Below, one piece after another: positions 9,143-15,617 of a stretch of DNA of 36,915 nt. Each line of letters starts with the position of its first letter. Within the stretch, counting starts at the first letter, position 1. The stretch spans positions 1-36,915 of the forward strand of contig JAEUQG010000182.1 of assembly GCA_016789755.1 (NCBI GenBank). Reading direction: 5' to 3'. The notes below the pieces were generated by a model that saw only the letters and a list, made by a program, of their open reading frames with translations, ran no database searches and was not told where the DNA came from. Made by a program: the position numbers and the translations under genes. The DNA comes from Bryobacterales bacterium. GTDB taxonomy: Bacteria; Acidobacteriota; Terriglobia; Bryobacterales; Bryobacteraceae.

Positions 9143-9453
9143 CACAGGAAGAAGCGGCACAGCAGTTAGCCCGGCACCGGCAGTCGATCGACGAGATAGA
9201 CCGGAGAATTGTGGCGTGCCTCAACGAGCGCGCCACGGTGGTGGAACACATCGGCAGGGTGAAGCAGCAAATGACCATGCCTGTCTATGAGCCGAAACGC
9301 GAAGAAGACGTGTTCCGCAACGTGACCGAGAACAACCCCGGCCCCATGCCGTCGGACGCAGTGAGGCGGGTCTTCGAGCGCATCATCGACGAAATGCGCA
9401 CACTGCAGCGGATCCGCATGCAAAACGCCGCCAATGCGGAGAAGGGATCGTAG
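9139..9453 (+). CDS. aroQ: Chorismate mutase, AroQ class
   Basis: This 104-residue all-helical protein matches the type II (AroQ) chorismate mutase fold, which rearranges chorismate to prephenate for tyrosine and phenylalanine synthesis. The signature is R14-x10-R-x-K-like: IDEIDRRIVACLNERA followed by HIGRVKQ and a later EPKREEDVF. The GTG start is chosen because it overlaps the trpA stop (GTGA) and places the helix 1 signature at the usual distance. It has no signal peptide and no fused domain. The gene lies 2 bases before the DAHP synthase gene; in Bacillus and relatives these two activities are fused and the mutase domain acts as the regulatory sensor, so a non-covalent complex is possible here. 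Confidence 0.92.
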   Translation: MTQEEAAQQLARHRQSIDEIDRRIVACLNERATVVEHIGRVKQQMTMPVYEPKREEDVFRNVTENNPGPMPSDAVRRVFERIIDEMRTLQRIRMQNAANAEKGS

Positions 9454-9455
9454 CT

Positions 9456-10469
9456 ATGTTCGTTGTCATGGAAGAAGGCGCCTCGGAGAAGAATATCCAG
9501 GATGTGATCGACAAACTGGTGACGAACGGGTTTACGGTGCACCGGTCGACGGGGGTTGTGCATACAGTTCTCGGCTGCGTCGGGCCGAAGGAAGAGATCG
9601 ATCCGCGGGATCTGGAGTTGATGGCGGGCGTGAAGGAATGCCACCGGGTAATCAGCCCGTATAAGCTCGCCAGCCGCAACTTCAAGCCTGGGGGCACGGT
9701 GTTTCGAGTGCGCGATGTGGAAATCGGCGGGCGGAACGTAGTTGTCGTGGGCGGGCCATGCAGCGTCGAGAACAGGGATCAGATTGAGCAATCGGCGGAG
9801 TTGGTAGCAAAGGCGGGGGCCAAGGGCCTCCGTGGCGGGGGATTCAAGCCTCGTTCGTCTCCGTACAGCTTTCAGGGATTGGGAGAAGAGGGGTTGCGCA
9901 TGATGCGGGAAGCCGCGGACCGGCAGAACCTGTTCGTAGTGAGCGAGGTGATGGACCATACGCAGATCCCGATGATGTCGGAGTACGTCGATATTTTCCA
10001 AGTGGGCGCGCGGAACATGCAGAACTTTAATCTGCTAAAGGAGTTGGGGAAGTCGCGCATCCCTGTGCTGTTGAAGCGCGGCATTTCGGCGACGATTGAG
10101 GAACTGCTTCTTTCTGCCGAGTACCTGCTGTCGGGCGGCAACTATAACGTCATCCTCTGTGAACGTGGCATCCGGACGTTCGAGAGCTACACACGCAACA
10201 CGATGGACATTTCGGCCATTCCGGTTGTGAAGAAGTTGAGCCATCTGCCGATGATGGCCGATCCTTCACATGGGACGGGACGGCGCGACAAAGTGATCCC
10301 GATGGCACGTGCCGCGGCCGCCGCTGGCGCGGATGGGATTCTGGTGGAAATGCACCCGAACCCGGACAAGGCCCTGAGCGATGGGGCGCAATCGTTGTTT
10401 CCAGAGCAGTTCACCGATATGATGCGCCAACTGAAGGCGATTGCTTCGGTGGTCGAACGCGAGATGTAA
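9456..10469 (+). CDS. aroF: 3-deoxy-7-phosphoheptulonate (DAHP) synthase, type I-beta
   Basis: The 337-residue enzyme condenses phosphoenolpyruvate with erythrose 4-phosphate, the first step of the shikimate pathway. It has an N-terminal ferredoxin-like regulatory domain (about residues 1-70), as in the Thermotoga enzyme, where that domain mediates tyrosine feedback, and a TIM-barrel catalytic domain. Landmarks are GGPCSVEN, RGGGFKPRSSPYSFQGLG, QVGARNMQNF, LLKRG and ADPSHGTGRR. The start follows the chorismate mutase stop by 2 bases, and a GGAGAAGGG ribosome-binding site lies in the end of that gene. Linking the first shikimate step to the trp genes means one operon sets both supply and the tryptophan branch. 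Confidence 0.96.
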   Translation: MFVVMEEGASEKNIQDVIDKLVTNGFTVHRSTGVVHTVLGCVGPKEEIDPRDLELMAGVKECHRVISPYKLASRNFKPGGTVFRVRDVEIGGRNVVVVGGPCSVENRDQIEQSAELVAKAGAKGLRGGGFKPRSSPYSFQGLGEEGLRMMREAADRQNLFVVSEVMDHTQIPMMSEYVDIFQVGARNMQNFNLLKELGKSRIPVLLKRGISATIEELLLSAEYLLSGGNYNVILCERGIRTFESYTRNTMDISAIPVVKKLSHLPMMADPSHGTGRRDKVIPMARAAAAAGADGILVEMHPNPDKALSDGAQSLFPEQFTDMMRQLKAIASVVEREM

Positions 10470-10472
10470 CGC

Positions 10473-11306
10473 ATGATCGAAACGGTGACGATTGTCGGGG
10501 TCGGTCTCATCGGCGGATCCTTTGCGCTGGCTCTGCGGGAGGCGGGATTTACAGGACGCATTCTCGGCGTCAGTTCGGCTCGCACGCTGTTGGCGGCGAA
10601 GGAGCGGAGCGTCATCGATGAGGGTGTTTCGCTGGAGGACGGAGTTCGGCGCGGGGACCTGATCTACCTGGCGCAACCCATCTCGCAGATTCTGGAAGTG
10701 ATTCCGCAGATAGGCGGGTGGCTGGGTCCGGAGGCGGTAGTGACGGACGCCGGCAGCACCAAAGTGCAAATTGTGCATGCAGCGGCGGAGCATTTACCGG
10801 AGGGGGCTTTTCTTGGTGGGCACCCGATGGCGGGGAAGGAATCGCGGGGAGTCGAGGCGGCGGAGGCGGGGTTATTTCGGAACCGGACGTACCTGCTGAC
10901 ACCGGGCGAAGGGGAGGAGCGGGGGAATCTGGTGGAGTTTCGGGTACTGATTTCGCGATTTGGGTGCCGTCTTTTGGAGATAACGGCGGCAGAACATGAT
11001 CGTATTATTGCGTACTATTCTCATGTTCCTCAAATTGCATCTACTGCGCTGGCGGTGACGGTGGCGGGTTCTGATAGTACTAGGAGTGCTGCAGGTCCAG
11101 GGCTTATGGATATGACGCGAATAGCGATGAGTTCTTATACTGTATGGAAGGATATAATCGCTACGAACGAGCTTCAGATTGGAGCGGCGTTGGACGATTA
11201 TATCATTGTTTTACAAAGGGTTAGAGCTGCATTGGGGACGGCGGAGGTGGAGGAGTTTTTCGAGTCTGGGTCGCGGTTCGCGAAAGGGCTCCGAAGCGAT
11301 TTTTGA
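10473..11306 (+). CDS. tyrA: Prephenate dehydrogenase
   Basis: The 277-residue protein oxidatively decarboxylates prephenate to 4-hydroxyphenylpyruvate for tyrosine synthesis. The NAD(P)-binding motif VGVGLIGGS is at residues 8-16, and the substrate-site segments GGHPMAGKESRG and HDRIIAYYSHVPQ (catalytic histidine) are present. There is no fused mutase or ACT domain. It starts 3 bases after aroF. The last third, about 10990-11220, is visibly richer in A and T and uses codons such as TAT, ATA, TCT and GTA that are rare upstream, although the protein motifs there stay intact. It is the last gene of the aromatic operon; no clear terminator follows. Confidence 0.95.
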   Translation: MIETVTIVGVGLIGGSFALALREAGFTGRILGVSSARTLLAAKERSVIDEGVSLEDGVRRGDLIYLAQPISQILEVIPQIGGWLGPEAVVTDAGSTKVQIVHAAAEHLPEGAFLGGHPMAGKESRGVEAAEAGLFRNRTYLLTPGEGEERGNLVEFRVLISRFGCRLLEITAAEHDRIIAYYSHVPQIASTALAVTVAGSDSTRSAAGPGLMDMTRIAMSSYTVWKDIIATNELQIGAALDDYIIVLQRVRAALGTAEVEEFFESGSRFAKGLRSDF

Positions 11307-11311
11307 TTTTA

Positions 11312-11341
11312 TTGACAAGGTGTGAGAAAAATTTGTAGGAA
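11312..11341 (+). promoter_or_regulatory. Possible sigma-70 promoter for the Crp/Fnr-type gene
   Basis: A consensus -35 TTGACA lies at 11312-11317 in an AT-rich tract just after tyrA. The best-spaced -10 (TAGGAA at 11336, 18-base spacer) is poor. A better -10-like TATGAT occurs at 11357-11362 but has no matching -35. A promoter in 11307-11398 is likely from position and composition, but the exact elements are uncertain. Confidence 0.3.
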
Positions 11342-11398
11342 AGTTCGCTTGTGCGCTATGATGACTTTGCCAGCGGTTGCTGTTGCAAGGTTTGCACG

Positions 11399-12109
11399 AT
11401 GGAACTCACAACTTCAGTCTCCCCCAATGCCTCCGAGGCGTTCGCACGCATTCTGAGAGCAGAATTGCTCTCGAACCCTGGAGTGACACGCATTCCTCAA
11501 TGCAGACGTTTTACGATTCTATATTCTGCCGGAAGTGCCGCGGACAGTGTTTTCTTCCTCGAATCCGGCATCGTCAAAATCATTAAGCGGGGCCCGGAGA
11601 ACAAAGAAGTTCTCCTGACCCTGGTGAAGGCGGGCGAGATCTTCGGCGAGGATGCACTCCTTGTCGGCGGACCCCGTCAAGCCAGTGCGGAAGTACTGCA
11701 AGAAGGCTCGGTATTCATCATACCGAAGGACCTTTTCGGACGGTTCTGTAATTCCAAGCCAGAGGTGTGGCGGATGCTGGCGGAATTGCTGGCGAAGCGC
11801 GAGCAGGGCTTGGAGCAAAAGATCGAATTGCTGCTGATGCGGGACGTGGAGCAACGCATCCTCCTGTACCTAGCCGATTTGGCCGAAGTAATGGGGGTGG
11901 AGGAAGAAGAAGGCGGGCATTCGGTGCAGTTCTCGCAAGGCGAGATTGCGAGCCTTGTGGGGGCTACTCGCGAGACGACGTCGAGTACGCTGAACAATCT
12001 GGCGCGGCGCGGCTTAGTGAGCCTGGGGCGGCGCAAGATGATTATTGCGAATCCGACAACGCTGCGAGAGGCTGCCGAGACGCCCCGTCTACGGGCCGCC
12101 GCGGGGTAG
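11399..12109 (+). CDS. Crp/Fnr-family transcriptional regulator
   Basis: This 236-residue protein has a cyclic-nucleotide-binding-like beta-barrel (about residues 30-125, with GEIFGEDALLVGG), a long dimerisation helix and a C-terminal winged helix-turn-helix. The recognition helix is within FSQGEIASLVGATRETTSST (about residues 178-197), the usual Crp/Fnr layout. The Fnr-type cysteine cluster is absent, so an oxygen-sensing Fe-S role is unlikely. The cAMP-site RS/T signature (typically RT/RS after GEhaLL) is replaced by RQASAE, so the ligand is uncertain. The ATG at 11399 was preferred over an in-frame GTG at 11351, whose extension (MRYDDFASGCCCKVC) looks non-conserved. The gene stands alone after the aromatic operon. 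Confidence 0.88.
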   Translation: MELTTSVSPNASEAFARILRAELLSNPGVTRIPQCRRFTILYSAGSAADSVFFLESGIVKIIKRGPENKEVLLTLVKAGEIFGEDALLVGGPRQASAEVLQEGSVFIIPKDLFGRFCNSKPEVWRMLAELLAKREQGLEQKIELLLMRDVEQRILLYLADLAEVMGVEEEEGGHSVQFSQGEIASLVGATRETTSSTLNNLARRGLVSLGRRKMIIANPTTLREAAETPRLRAAAG

Positions 12110-12224
12110 GCTTCGATTTCCGCAGAGTGGCAATCCGTCCGGCGGCCGCAGTGGAGCCGGAGATCAGATTCAAGTGTCTGATTGCAGGTTGTTTATTGAC
12201 GCCTTCCAGAAGCCCGAGCAGCCA

Positions 12225-12249
12225 CACCTGTGAATGTGGGGCACAGGTG
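12225..12249. promoter_or_regulatory. Perfect palindrome upstream of the omp85-ntrYX operon
   Basis: CACCTGTG (12225-12232) and CACAGGTG (12242-12249) form a perfect 8-base inverted repeat with a 9-base spacer. It lies in the 207-base gap after the Crp/Fnr gene, centred about 80 bases before the Omp85-like start. No T-run follows, so it does not look like an intrinsic terminator. It could be an enhancer site for the NtrX-like activator encoded downstream. TGTGA and CACA half-sites are embedded, but one base too far apart for a canonical Crp site. Confidence 0.45.
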
Positions 12250-12288
12250 GTGCCTATTTAAGTTATTGAAAACATGGATGAAGCGGTT

Positions 12289-12304
12289 TGGCGCAGAGCG
12301 TGCA
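12289..12304 (+). promoter_or_regulatory. Candidate sigma-54 (-24/-12) element
   Basis: TGGCGC-N5-GTGCA keeps the invariant GG-N10-GC spacing of sigma-54 promoters, with one mismatch in each block (TGGCAC, TTGCA). Transcription would start near 12315, so the Omp85-like mRNA would be almost leaderless if the ATG at 12317 is right. Such matches arise by chance in GC-rich DNA. The supporting context is that the operon itself encodes a sigma-54 activator. Confidence 0.28.
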
Positions 12305-12316
12305 ATGTGGTAGTGC

Positions 12317-13567
12317 ATGCGCGTGGTAATCAGCATCCTGGTCCTGCTTAGCGTTCCTTCCGCTACCCTGTGCAACCAGGACCCCGACACGAACGTCAAC
12401 TCACGTTACACTGTCGAATCCGTTGAGATACCTGCGAAGGCCGAGTCGCGGCTGAGCAGCCATCTCAAGGACGATATCCGGAGCATCGTGGGCCTCAAGT
12501 TCAGCCAGGAATCCGTTGACCGCCTCACGCAGCGAATTAAGAAAGAGCTCCGGGGATATCAGATTGGACAGAAGGTGACGAAGGGCGCCAAGCCCGAGAG
12601 TCTGCGAGTCATTTATGAGGTGATGCGCAAGAGTCCGGATTTCATCGTGCAACCGCGCCTTGCGTATCATTCGAAGCAGAACTTCAGCTTTGGAGTGCTT
12701 GGGGATATCGGCAACGAGGGGCACCGCGGATCCTTCGGCTTTCTGACGGACAACGATGAGCTGCTGGAGCGGTTTTCGGGATTCCGGGGCGGCTATTCGC
12801 GTGTAGCGGCGGGCGGCCGGTTCCGGGGCGGGTTTGTGGTGGAAAGCTTTCGGGCGCAGTGGAATTCGGCGGTGGAAACGGCGCTTGCGGAGCAGACCGA
12901 CGGGGAGGTTCCGGGAATTTACCGCACCCGATTGCACGTGCAGCCGCGTGTCCAGGTGGAAGTCCTGCCCGGGCTATTCCTGGGCGCGGGGGTGAGTCTG
13001 CAACGATTCGAGACACAGTTTCCGGCCGCGCGGCACGAGAGCTCCAATGCGCTGATTTCTTCTCTGCGCTTTGATCGGCAATGGGAGCCTTCGGGAGCCG
13101 GCAAGCACAAGCTAGAGGCAGGTTACAACCTGCGCGCGGCCACCAGATCATTGGAGAGCGACTTTGCCTACAGCCGGCATTCGATTCAGGTCCTCTATTC
13201 CTTCCGGCAGGGCAAAGATTCGATCCGAGCTTCCTTCGTTGGGGGCGCGCTCACCGGGCGCGCTCCACTTTTTGACCGATTCCTGCTGGGCAACAGCCAG
13301 AGCTTGCGGGGGTACAACAAATACGACGTAGCGCCGCTGGGAGGGAACCGGATGGCGCACGGATCGCTGGATTACCGCCATCGATGGTTTCGCGCGGTCT
13401 ACGATACAGGGACGGTTTACAATCGCGGAGGCGAATCCAAGGTCCTGCATTCGCTGGCGGCCGGGCTGACAACGGGACACCAGAGGGACGCAGTTTCCTT
13501 CCTTGTTGCCTTCCCCTTGCGGGAAGGCCGCGCGGAACCGGTTTTCATTGTAGGGATGAGCTTCTGA
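12317..13567 (+). CDS. Short Omp85/BamA-like outer-membrane protein
   Basis: The 416-residue product starts with a signal peptide (MRVVISILVLLSVPSATLC). A single POTRA-like segment follows (about residues 30-110, with YTVESVEIPAK and IKKELRGYQIG), then a predominantly beta-strand region ending in Phe. The Omp85 lid-loop signature is visible as SLRGYNKYDVAPLGGN, with LRGY at residues 330-333 corresponding to the conserved (V/I/L)RGF/Y. The protein is about half the length of BamA, which carries five POTRA domains, so it is more like single-POTRA or surface-antigen-type members. Its cargo is unknown. It is the first gene of a group with a small exported protein and an NtrY/NtrX-like pair, so envelope state may be what the pair senses. 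Confidence 0.78.
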   Translation: MRVVISILVLLSVPSATLCNQDPDTNVNSRYTVESVEIPAKAESRLSSHLKDDIRSIVGLKFSQESVDRLTQRIKKELRGYQIGQKVTKGAKPESLRVIYEVMRKSPDFIVQPRLAYHSKQNFSFGVLGDIGNEGHRGSFGFLTDNDELLERFSGFRGGYSRVAAGGRFRGGFVVESFRAQWNSAVETALAEQTDGEVPGIYRTRLHVQPRVQVEVLPGLFLGAGVSLQRFETQFPAARHESSNALISSLRFDRQWEPSGAGKHKLEAGYNLRAATRSLESDFAYSRHSIQVLYSFRQGKDSIRASFVGGALTGRAPLFDRFLLGNSQSLRGYNKYDVAPLGGNRMAHGSLDYRHRWFRAVYDTGTVYNRGGESKVLHSLAAGLTTGHQRDAVSFLVAFPLREGRAEPVFIVGMSF

Positions 13568-13569
13568 AC

Positions 13570-14178
13570 ATGCCAATGCGCGCGCGACTGCCTGCACTTT
13601 GCTGGGTTCCGATGACCGTGGCCTGTGCTGTCTCGATGGCTCTGATGGGTCAGGAACTGAGCCCCCTATGGGACGGGCGTGAACTGAAGGTATCGAGCCG
13701 CGTTCAATTCCTGACGGGGAGAAGCCTGGAGTCTGTGCGTAACGGCCGGGCCGTTGCGTTCGATATTCAACTGAGCCTGCTGCGCGGGACTGCCGCCACG
13801 GTGCGCGCCGCTGAACGGTTCACCATCAGCTACGATTTATGGGAGGAGAAGTTTTCGGTGGCAAGGCTCAGCCGCGACCAATCCCCGCGCCGGCAGGTAT
13901 CGCACTTATCCGAAGAGGGCGCCGCCGCCTGGTGTTTCGACAACATATCGGTCCCGACCGCTACGCTTGATCCGGATGCGCCCTACACGGTCCATTTGGA
14001 AGTGCGCGCGGGCGACGGCCGGTCATCCTCTCCGTTGCTAGGCGAGCCGGGTGTGAGCCTGACGGCACTCATCGACATTTTCAGCCGGCCGGCGCGGGCT
14101 CAGCAGCAGAAGTGGAACTTGCAGGCGGGGCCATTCCGGCTTCGCGACATTCAGCGAAAAGCGGTTGAGGCGAAATGA
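13570..14178 (+). CDS. Exported conserved hypothetical protein (DUF4390-like)
   Basis: This 202-residue protein has an N-terminal hydrophobic segment consistent with a signal peptide or anchor (about residues 8-28) and a beta-rich body with FTISYDLWEEKFSVARL (from about residue 79). That pattern and its place directly upstream of an NtrY-like kinase resemble DUF4390 proteins, which occur next to NtrY/NtrX in other phyla. I recognise no catalytic motif. The ATG at 13570 is chosen because it begins the signal sequence 2 bases after the Omp85-like stop. The end overlaps the kinase start by 4 bases (ATGA). It might be an accessory sensor for the kinase; that is inference from the coupling. Confidence 0.7.
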   Translation: MPMRARLPALCWVPMTVACAVSMALMGQELSPLWDGRELKVSSRVQFLTGRSLESVRNGRAVAFDIQLSLLRGTAATVRAAERFTISYDLWEEKFSVARLSRDQSPRRQVSHLSEEGAAAWCFDNISVPTATLDPDAPYTVHLEVRAGDGRSSSPLLGEPGVSLTALIDIFSRPARAQQQKWNLQAGPFRLRDIQRKAVEAK

Positions 14179-15617
14179 ACCGCCTTCGGAACCGGTTGCT
14201 TCTTGCCTTTCTGTTAGCAGCGCTGGGGCCGCTGGTGATTTCGCTTTGGGTAACGAGCGCATTGCTGGAGCGCAGCCTTTCGCTGAACTCGACGCGGGAG
14301 ATCGACTCCCTGTCGCAGGCGCTCCGCGCCACGGGCCGCGAGTTGTATCAGCAGGCGTGCGAGAACCTGCGCGCGAGTGTCGCAGCGGGGGGCTTGCGTC
14401 CGGAGCGGTTTCCCATTTCCGGGCGCGGTTCCTGGCCGACCGATGTTGCCGCATTTCATGAAAGCGGGAGGGCCGACGGCTTCGCGCTGGGCGGGCCGAA
14501 GGGCGATCAACTCGAGTTTCTGGTGCGCCGGGAGAGCGAGGTGCTGCGCTATACACGGAACATGGCGGGGAGCCAGTTGCCTCGACTTGCGGGGATGTAC
14601 ACGAACGCCTGGGACCGTGTGGAAGAGACACGCACGCGGGATCTGAGGAGCGGATTTCTTTACCCGCTGCTGCTGATAGGGGCGGCGGGCGGCGTTCTCA
14701 CGATTGTCGTTCTGGTGTTTTTCGCACACCGTATTTCGAAGCCGGTGCATCAACTGACGCAGGCCTTGGAGCGGCTTGCGGCGGGCGATCTATCGGTTCG
14801 CGTGGCGCCGCGGAGGATGGACGAAATCGGGGCCGCCTTCGAGGCCTTCAATCGCATGGCGGACCAACTGGAGCACAGCCGCGAACGGCTTATCCTATTG
14901 ACGCGCCTTTCCAGTTGGCAGGCTCTTGGGAGGAAGATGGCGCACGAGGTAAAGAACTCACTGACGCCGATCCGGCTGACGGTGGAGGAAATGGCGGCGC
15001 GCCAGCCGGCGGGACCAGACCGCCAGTTTTTCGAGCAGGCGGCGGGAATCATTGTAGAGGAAGTCAACCGGCTGGAGAAGCGGGTGCGGGCATTTTCCGA
15101 TCTTGCAGCGGAGCCTCCTGTGCACTTCAGCGGCTTCGATGTGAACGCGGTGCTGGAGGAGCGAACCTCATTCCTGCGCGCGGCGCATCCGGAGGTTCTC
15201 TACAGCCTGCGATTGGCGAGCCACGCTCCTGCGGTGCGGGCGGATGAAGATCTGGTGCGTGGCGTGTTGACCAATCTCTTAGAGAACGCGGCCGAGGCGG
15301 CCGGGCCGGGCGGAGTGGTTTTGGGGATTACGGCGGTTCATGGCGATTCGGTACGGGTGGAGGTTCACGATTCGGGGCCCGGACTTAGCTTGCATGCCAG
15401 AGAGACGCTGTTCGAGCCGACGATCTCGTTTAAGAAAGCCGGCATGGGTCTGGGGTTGTCGATCGCGCGGAAGAGCGCGTTGCTGTCCGGAGGCGATATC
15501 GAATGCATTCAGGGCGAGTTGGGCGGGGCCGCGTTCCGACTGACGCTGCGGCTTGGCTCCGTCCCGGCCGCCCAGTTGAGCGAAACGGAAACCGCATGGG
15601 TACAAAGCGAATCCTGA
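14175..15617 (+). CDS. NtrY-like membrane sensor histidine kinase
   Basis: The 480-residue kinase has a first membrane segment at about residues 7-30, an extracytoplasmic sensor region (30-158), a second membrane segment (160-183), a HAMP domain (about 183-238) and a kinase core. The phosphoacceptor is H257 in KMAHEVKNSLTPI, the signature of the NtrB/NtrY class. ATP-binding motifs are NLLENAAEA, DSGPGL and GMGLGLSI. It begins in an ATGA overlap with the preceding exported protein and overlaps the response-regulator gene by 22 bases. It probably phosphorylates that regulator. The signal is unknown; nothing here ties it specifically to nitrogen. Confidence 0.93.
   Translation: MNRLRNRLLLAFLLAALGPLVISLWVTSALLERSLSLNSTREIDSLSQALRATGRELYQQACENLRASVAAGGLRPERFPISGRGSWPTDVAAFHESGRADGFALGGPKGDQLEFLVRRESEVLRYTRNMAGSQLPRLAGMYTNAWDRVEETRTRDLRSGFLYPLLLIGAAGGVLTIVVLVFFAHRISKPVHQLTQALERLAAGDLSVRVAPRRMDEIGAAFEAFNRMADQLEHSRERLILLTRLSSWQALGRKMAHEVKNSLTPIRLTVEEMAARQPAGPDRQFFEQAAGIIVEEVNRLEKRVRAFSDLAAEPPVHFSGFDVNAVLEERTSFLRAAHPEVLYSLRLASHAPAVRADEDLVRGVLTNLLENAAEAAGPGGVVLGITAVHGDSVRVEVHDSGPGLSLHARETLFEPTISFKKAGMGLGLSIARKSALLSGGDIECIQGELGGAAFRLTLRLGSVPAAQLSETETAWVQSES

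Noticed and set aside
5694..11306. A trp leader peptide or attenuator before trpC
   Set aside because: No short frame with clustered Trp codons and no terminator-like hairpin with a T-run is visible between the riboswitch and trpC.
12230..12246. A canonical Crp-binding site inside the palindrome
   Set aside because: TGTGA and CACA half-sites are present but the spacing is one base longer than the standard site, and the adjacent regulator's ligand and site preference are unknown.
12225..12249. The palindrome as an intrinsic terminator for the Crp/Fnr gene
   Set aside because: No T-run follows the second arm and it lies more than 100 bases after the stop; a protein-binding site is more likely.
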